A program made the translations under genes and the position numbers. The notes under the pieces are model-generated. The model was not told the DNA's origin. It saw only the letters and a program-made list of their open reading frames with translations, and searched no databases. 64,000 nt of DNA from Mycolicibacterium neoaurum VKM Ac-1815D (GTDB lineage Bacteria; Actinomycetota; Actinomycetes; Mycobacteriales; Mycobacteriaceae), in the NCBI RefSeq assembly GCF_000317305.3, contig NC_023036.2:5270001-5334000 (forward strand), read 5' to 3'. Below, one piece after another: positions 60,457 to 64,000 of the stretch. The first letter of the stretch is position 1, and each line of letters opens with the position of its first letter.

Positions 60457-61105
60457 CGGGCACCCCTATCAACGGATTCACCGCCGCGGCAATCTCGTCG
60501 GCGTCGGCGAACGGTCGCGGCAGAATTTCGGCCACGCTACCGTCCGCGCGCAGCACCACGGTGGCAGGCATCACGTTGGGAACCTTGAGCGCCGCGGCGA
60601 CCAACCGGCGGCCGTCCTGCAGCGTCGGCAACCGCACCCCGAGCTCGGCCAACCGCAGCAGACCGGCGGATTCGTTCTCGTCCTGATGCACCGTCACCAC
60701 CATCACCCGCTCACCCATCCGGCGTTGATACTCCTGCAATGCGGGCAGTTCGTCGGCGCACGGGCCGCACCAGTAGGCCCACAGGTTGAGCACCACCGGC
60801 CCGCCTGCCAACGCCGCCGCGACATCGACGGACGTGCCGTCTCCCGCGCATTCGAGGGTGATCCCGCGCAGCGGCTCGGGTCCGTCCCCGGTACCTGCGG
60901 GGCAGGGCGGCAGATCCGCCCGCTGCCTCGGCCCGGCCAGCGCCTCCGGGGTGTCGGCGGCCCGGTGATCACGCGCGGCGGGGGCCTGGGATGCAACGGA
61001 TCCGGTGGGACCGGGTTCGGTGACGCCCAGCTCCCGCCACAGCGCGTAGCCGAGGGCGACGAAGACGATCAGGACCGCTACGGTCCACCGCGCCGAACGG
61101 CTCAC
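60449..61105 (-). CDS. Membrane-anchored thioredoxin-like protein (Rv3673c-like)
   Basis: The 218-residue protein has an N-terminal membrane anchor (residues 6-22) and a thioredoxin fold with the redox motif WCGPC at 112-116, plus an extra pair of cysteines around 68 and 86. It probably handles disulfides or cytochrome maturation at the outer face of the membrane. The GTG at 61105 overlaps the nth stop codon as GTGA. Confidence 0.88.
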   Translation of the reverse strand: MSRSARWTVAVLIVFVALGYALWRELGVTEPGPTGSVASQAPAARDHRAADTPEALAGPRQRADLPPCPAGTGDGPEPLRGITLECAGDGTSVDVAAALAGGPVVLNLWAYWCGPCADELPALQEYQRRMGERVMVVTVHQDENESAGLLRLAELGVRLPTLQDGRRLVAAALKVPNVMPATVVLRADGSVAEILPRPFADADEIAAAVNPLIGVPVG

Positions 61106-61866
61106 AACCCGGCCAGTGCCAGCAGATGGTCGGTCTCCGGTCCCTTCACCAGGGCCGCCGCGGTCGCCTTGTCGGTCGGGCCCGCGCCATAGGAAGGACA
61201 GTCCTTGGCCAGCACGCACACCCCGCACGCGGGTCGTCTCGCGTGGCAGACGCGGCGACCGTGAAAGATCACCCGGTGGCTGAGCAGGGTCCACTCGCGC
61301 CGTTCGATCAGCTCGCCGACGGCGTGCTCGACCTTCACCGGATCTTCCTCAGCGGTCCAGCGCCAGCGCCGCACCAACCGCCCGAAATGGGTGTCGACCG
61401 TGATTCCGGGGATGTCGAACGCGTTGCCGAGCACCACATTGGCGGTCTTGCGCCCGATACCCGGCAGCGTGACCAATTCCTCCAGCGTGCGCGGCACCTC
61501 ACCGTCGAAACGCGCCTCCAGTTCGGTGCCCAGATTGATCAGCGAGGTGGCCTTGTTCCGGTAGAACCCGGTCGGCCGGATCAGTTCTTCGAGCTCGGCG
61601 CGGTCGGCCTGCGCGTAGTCCAGCGCGCTGCGGTACCGCGCGAACAACGCCGGGGTGGTCAGGTTGACCCGCTTGTCGGTGCACTGCGCGGACAGGATGG
61701 TGGCGACCGTGAGTTCCAACGGGTTGGTGAAGTCCAGCTCGCAGTAGACGTACGGGAAGGCCACCGCCAGCGTTCGGTTCATCCGGCGCGCGCGGCGCAC
61801 CAGGCCGAGGTGGGTCTCTCGATCCCAGGCGGCCTGCGATTTGCTCCGGGCGGTGCTGGCGGTCAC
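61102..61866 (-). CDS. nth: Endonuclease III
   Basis: The 254-residue base-excision repair DNA glycosylase/AP lyase removes oxidised pyrimidines. The catalytic Lys140 is in LPGIGRKTA and Asp158 in VDTHFGRL. The iron-sulfur cluster Cys ligands follow C-x6-C-x2-C-x5-C near the end (CHARRPACGVCVLAKDC). The GTG start at 61866 is favoured by length. It is divergent from a small membrane protein gene and coupled to the thioredoxin-like gene. Confidence 0.94.
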   Translation of the reverse strand: MTASTARSKSQAAWDRETHLGLVRRARRMNRTLAVAFPYVYCELDFTNPLELTVATILSAQCTDKRVNLTTPALFARYRSALDYAQADRAELEELIRPTGFYRNKATSLINLGTELEARFDGEVPRTLEELVTLPGIGRKTANVVLGNAFDIPGITVDTHFGRLVRRWRWTAEEDPVKVEHAVGELIERREWTLLSHRVIFHGRRVCHARRPACGVCVLAKDCPSYGAGPTDKATAAALVKGPETDHLLALAGL

Positions 61867-61971
61867 CCGGACAAGGGTACTGACGGTGCCTCTGACGAGC
61901 CCTGACGGGCCGGTGCCGACCGGTGACAAAACGTGATCCCACCGAGATGTTCAGCGTGTTTACTCTTCGAT

Positions 61972-62211
61972 GTGTCGTGGTTGCTGGTGTGCTTCATCCC
62001 GGGGTTGCTCATGCTGGCGACCTTCGGGCTCGAGCGCCTGGAGTCGGGCCTCGAGCGCGATACGGCGGCAGTTCGCCGCACCGACGTTCGCGAGCGCACC
62101 CAACCGATCCGGCAGGCGCCGCTGGAATACGCCGGATTGCCGACTCGCCCCGCACCTGCGCGGCGGGCCAATCCGCAGTTTCCGGCGACCCGCCAGGCCA
62201 ATCGTGTGTAG
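61972..62211 (+). CDS. Small membrane protein (Rv3675-like)
   Basis: The 79-residue protein has one N-terminal hydrophobic helix (SWLLVCFIPGLLMLATFG) and a basic, Arg- and Pro-rich cytoplasmic tail. It is the positional match to Rv3675, between nth and crp. The GTG start at 61972 is only five bases after a -10-like TACTCT (61961-61966), so the mRNA may be leaderless. Its function is unknown. Confidence 0.68.
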   Translation: MSWLLVCFIPGLLMLATFGLERLESGLERDTAAVRRTDVRERTQPIRQAPLEYAGLPTRPAPARRANPQFPATRQANRV

Positions 62212-62240
62212 CGTTGGCTCGTCGCCGACATGCCAACCAC

Positions 62241-62275
62241 TAGACTGAATGCGCTAACCAGCTAGTCGGTTGGCG
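62241..62275 (+). promoter_or_regulatory. Candidate crp promoter and inverted repeat
   Basis: TAGACT (62241-62246) is a plausible -10 element. CGCTAACC (62252-62259) and GGTTGGCG (62268-62275) form an inverted repeat with one mismatch across an 8-bp spacer, in the 5' leader or start region. No clear CRP site is present here. Confidence 0.35.
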
Positions 62276-62315
62276 TGTGCATGTCATATCACTGGATGAG
62301 CTTAAGAGGGGCAAC

Positions 62316-62990
62316 GTGGACGAGATCCTGGCCAGGGCCGGAATCTTCCAAGGGGTAGAACCCACCGCGGTCGCTGCGCTGACCAAACAGCTGCAGCCCG
62401 TCGACTTTCCGCGCGGACATACGGTGTTCGCCGAGGGCGAGCCCGGTGACCGGCTTTACATCATCACCTCCGGCAAGGTGAAGATCGGCCGACGTTCCCC
62501 CGATGGCCGGGAGAACCTGCTGACGATCATGGGCCCGTCGGACATGTTCGGTGAGCTGTCGATCTTCGACCCGGGCCCCCGGACCTCCAGCGCCACCACC
62601 ATCACCGAGGTGCGTGCGGTGTCGATGGACCGTGAGGCGCTGCGCGCCTGGATCGCCGACCGTCCCGAGATCGCCGAGCAGCTGTTGCGCGTGCTGGCCC
62701 GTCGCCTGCGGCGCACCAACAACAACCTCGCCGACCTGATCTTCACCGACGTGCCCGGCCGGGTGGCCAAGCAGCTGCTGCAGCTGGCCCAGCGCTTCGG
62801 CACCCAGGAAGGTGGCGCATTGCGCGTCACCCACGACCTCACCCAGGAGGAGATCGCCCAGTTGGTCGGCGCCTCCCGGGAGACCGTGAACAAGGCCCTC
62901 GCCGATTTCGCCCACCGCGGGTGGATCCGGTTGGAGGGTAAGAGCGTGCTGATCAGCGATTCGGAGCGGTTGGCTCGTCGCGCACGTTAG
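62316..62990 (+). CDS. crp: cAMP receptor protein
   Basis: This 224-residue CRP/FNR-family transcription factor has a cNMP-binding domain (1-115, with GELSIFDPGPRTSSA as the phosphate-binding cassette) and a winged HTH (about 175-200, EEIAQLVGASRETVNKAL). It is nearly identical to M. tuberculosis Rv3676 from memory. The GTG at 62316, preceded by AGAGGGG, gives the known 224-residue length. Candidate binding sites occur at 16045 and 52856. Confidence 0.97.
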   Translation: MDEILARAGIFQGVEPTAVAALTKQLQPVDFPRGHTVFAEGEPGDRLYIITSGKVKIGRRSPDGRENLLTIMGPSDMFGELSIFDPGPRTSSATTITEVRAVSMDREALRAWIADRPEIAEQLLRVLARRLRRTNNNLADLIFTDVPGRVAKQLLQLAQRFGTQEGGALRVTHDLTQEEIAQLVGASRETVNKALADFAHRGWIRLEGKSVLISDSERLARRAR

Positions 62991-63000
62991 TTCTTCACCA

Positions 63001-63049
63001 GATTTCGGCGCGGTTTCGTTCGCTCAGCGGACGTTTCCGCGCCGAAATC
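63001..63049. terminator. Bidirectional hairpin terminator of crp and MBL gene
   Basis: GATTTCGGCGCGG (63001-63013) and its exact reverse complement (63037-63049) form a 13-bp perfect stem with a 23-nt loop, between the convergent crp and MBL-fold genes. The right arm overlaps the MBL stop codon. Confidence 0.75.
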
Positions 63050-63830
63050 AGTTTCTGAGGTAGTCCAGCTGCGCCTGGGTCGACTTCTCCGCGGCGGGCC
63101 ACAGCTTCTCGTCCACATCGGTGTAGACATGCGCGACGATCTGCTTGGCCGTGGCGTCCTCCCCCAGCTCGCGCAAGGCCGCCCGGACCTGGTCGAGTCG
63201 GTCGTGCCGGTGCGCCAGATACTGCGCCGACACCTCGGCCAGGTTCGCCAGATCGGGGCCGTGCCCGGGCAGCACCCGCAGCTGACCCAGTCCCTGCAGC
63301 CGACGCAGGGAATCCAGATACGCGCCAAGGCTGCCGTCCTCGTCGTCGATGACGGTGGTGCCGCGGCCCAGCACGGTGTCGGCGGTCAGCACCGCACCCT
63401 CGACGAGGAATGACAGCGAATCGCTGGTGTGTCCCGGTGTCGCCAGCACGGTGATGCGCGTCCCCGCGGCGTCGATGACCTCACCGTCGGTCAGCGGTCC
63501 GCCGAGTCCCCGCAGGAACCCACTACCGATGGCGCGCACCACCGCGCCGGTGCGGTCGACCAGCTTGTCGATGCCGTCGGTGTGGTCACCGTGCTTGTGA
63601 CTGATGAGCACCAGCGAGATCGTGCCGAGCGCGGCGATCCGGTCGATGTGCTCGTCGTCATCGGGCCCCGGGTCGACGATCACCAGCTCGTCGCTGCCCG
63701 GCCCGCTCAACACCCAGGTGTTGGTGCCCTCCAGCGTCATCATCCCGGGGTTGTTGCACAGCAGTACCGAGGCCGACACGGTATCGGTCTGCCAGACCGG
63801 CCTCAGCTCGCCGTACGCGGGATGCTGCAA
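63048..63830 (-). CDS. MBL-fold metallo-hydrolase (Rv3677c-like)
   Basis: The 260-residue metallo-beta-lactamase-fold hydrolase has the metal motif H-K-H-G-D-H at 78-83, a second His in TPGHTSDSLSF, and the C-terminal winged segment typical of the LACTB2 group. Members act as nucleases or thioesterases. Only a TTG start is available at 63830, and GGAGAGG lies at a suitable distance upstream, just after the tandem repeat described below. It is convergent with crp. Confidence 0.86.
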   Translation of the reverse strand: MQHPAYGELRPVWQTDTVSASVLLCNNPGMMTLEGTNTWVLSGPGSDELVIVDPGPDDDEHIDRIAALGTISLVLISHKHGDHTDGIDKLVDRTGAVVRAIGSGFLRGLGGPLTDGEVIDAAGTRITVLATPGHTSDSLSFLVEGAVLTADTVLGRGTTVIDDEDGSLGAYLDSLRRLQGLGQLRVLPGHGPDLANLAEVSAQYLAHRHDRLDQVRAALRELGEDATAKQIVAHVYTDVDEKLWPAAEKSTQAQLDYLRN

Positions 63831-63845
63831 CTACACGACCTCTCC

Positions 63846-63900
63846 ACTCATGCTCGGCCGCTTACGCGACCCTCACTCATGCTCGGCCGCTTACGCGACC
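63846..63900 (-). repeat. 29-bp tandem duplication of the RidA gene 3' end
   Basis: The sequence ACTCATGCTCGGCCGCTTAC-GCGACC occurs twice, 29 bp apart (from 63846 and from 63875). On the minus strand the duplicated piece contains the end of the RidA gene (GTCGCGTAA) and its trailer, so a second in-frame stop and an extra trailer were created between RidA and the MBL gene. Confidence 0.85.
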
Positions 63901-64000
63901 TCGACGATGATCTCGACCTCGACCGGTGAGTTCCGCGGCAGTTCCGAGACCCCGACAGCGGAGCGGGCATGCGCGCCACTGTCGCCGAACACCTCGCCGA
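63891..64000 (-). CDS. RidA-family protein, C-terminal part (Rv3678c-like)
   Basis: Only the last 36 codons are in the window. They read EVFGDSGAHARSAVGVSELP, then PVEVEIIVEVA and a TAA stop. The Arg in HARSAVG and the terminal EVEIIVEVA strand are typical of RidA/YjgF proteins, which deaminate reactive enamine/imine intermediates. The 5' end is cut by the window edge. Confidence 0.88.
   Translation of the reverse strand, partial: GEVFGDSGAHARSAVGVSELPRNSPVEVEIIVEVA

Noticed and set aside
62271..62290. CRP autoregulatory site before crp
   Set aside because: TGTGCATGTCATATCAC resembles half-sites but the arms are not in register with TGTGA-N6-TCACA.

Overview
The window reads as chromosomal DNA of a high-GC actinobacterium, almost certainly a fast-growing Mycobacterium (Mycolicibacterium type). 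From memory, its backbone follows the M. tuberculosis H37Rv order Rv3624c to Rv3628 (hpt, tilS, zinc metalloprotease, dacB, ppa) and then Rv3630, galE, Rv3635, Rv3644c to Rv3651, Rv3654c to Rv3662c and Rv3667 to Rv3678c. These include holB, an adenylate cyclase, topA, cspA, the Tad/Flp pilus genes, ssd, acs, marP, nth and crp. Both ends cut into neighbouring sequence: position 1 lies next to an SOS-box-like palindrome, and position 64000 lies inside a RidA-family gene.

Layout. 1-4644: purine salvage, tRNA-lysidine synthetase, a metalloprotease, PBP4-type DacB and pyrophosphatase. 4716-6420: a diverged OHCU decarboxylase and a beta-lactamase-fold hydrolase. 6429-24380: an accessory catabolic island for D-glucarate-type aldaric acids. 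It has a peptide-type ABC importer, a TauE-like permease, IclR and LysR regulators, two enolase-superfamily acid-sugar dehydratases, KdgD, a semialdehyde dehydrogenase and two 2-hydroxyacid dehydrogenases. An unrelated MpaB-like/TetR pair and a Ddn-like protein are embedded in it. 24444-34237: a Pls/PosA-type non-ribosomal peptide synthetase translationally coupled to an M1 peptidase and a polysaccharide-flippase-like protein, followed by galE and a GT-C-like membrane protein. 34290-36239: small regulators, an acyltransferase and tRNA-Thr(CGT). 36306-47075: replication, topology, cold shock and helicase genes plus a sensor-like protein. 47056-51519: the Flp/Tad pilus operon. 51520-53194: two well-known mycobacterial small RNAs, 6C and Ms1/MTS2823, flanking a HAD phosphatase gene. 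53195-64000: acs, MarP and associated genes, nth, crp, an MBL-fold hydrolase and the RidA 3' end.

How it works together. The island can import an aldaric acid, dehydrate it (GudD or its paralogue), convert it with KdgD to alpha-ketoglutarate semialdehyde, and oxidise that to alpha-ketoglutarate. A site matching the mycobacterial CRP consensus at 15 of 16 positions lies upstream of the importer, and the crp gene is in the same window. The most unusual locus is the Pls-like synthetase. Its adenylation-domain specificity residues, read by alignment to GrsA, give D-A-E-S-I-G-T-V-V-K, which looks lysine-like. The overlapping M1 peptidase resembles the pairing of epsilon-polylysine synthetase with a polylysine-degrading enzyme in Streptomyces. 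Translational coupling (ATGA or GTGA overlaps) is pervasive across the window.
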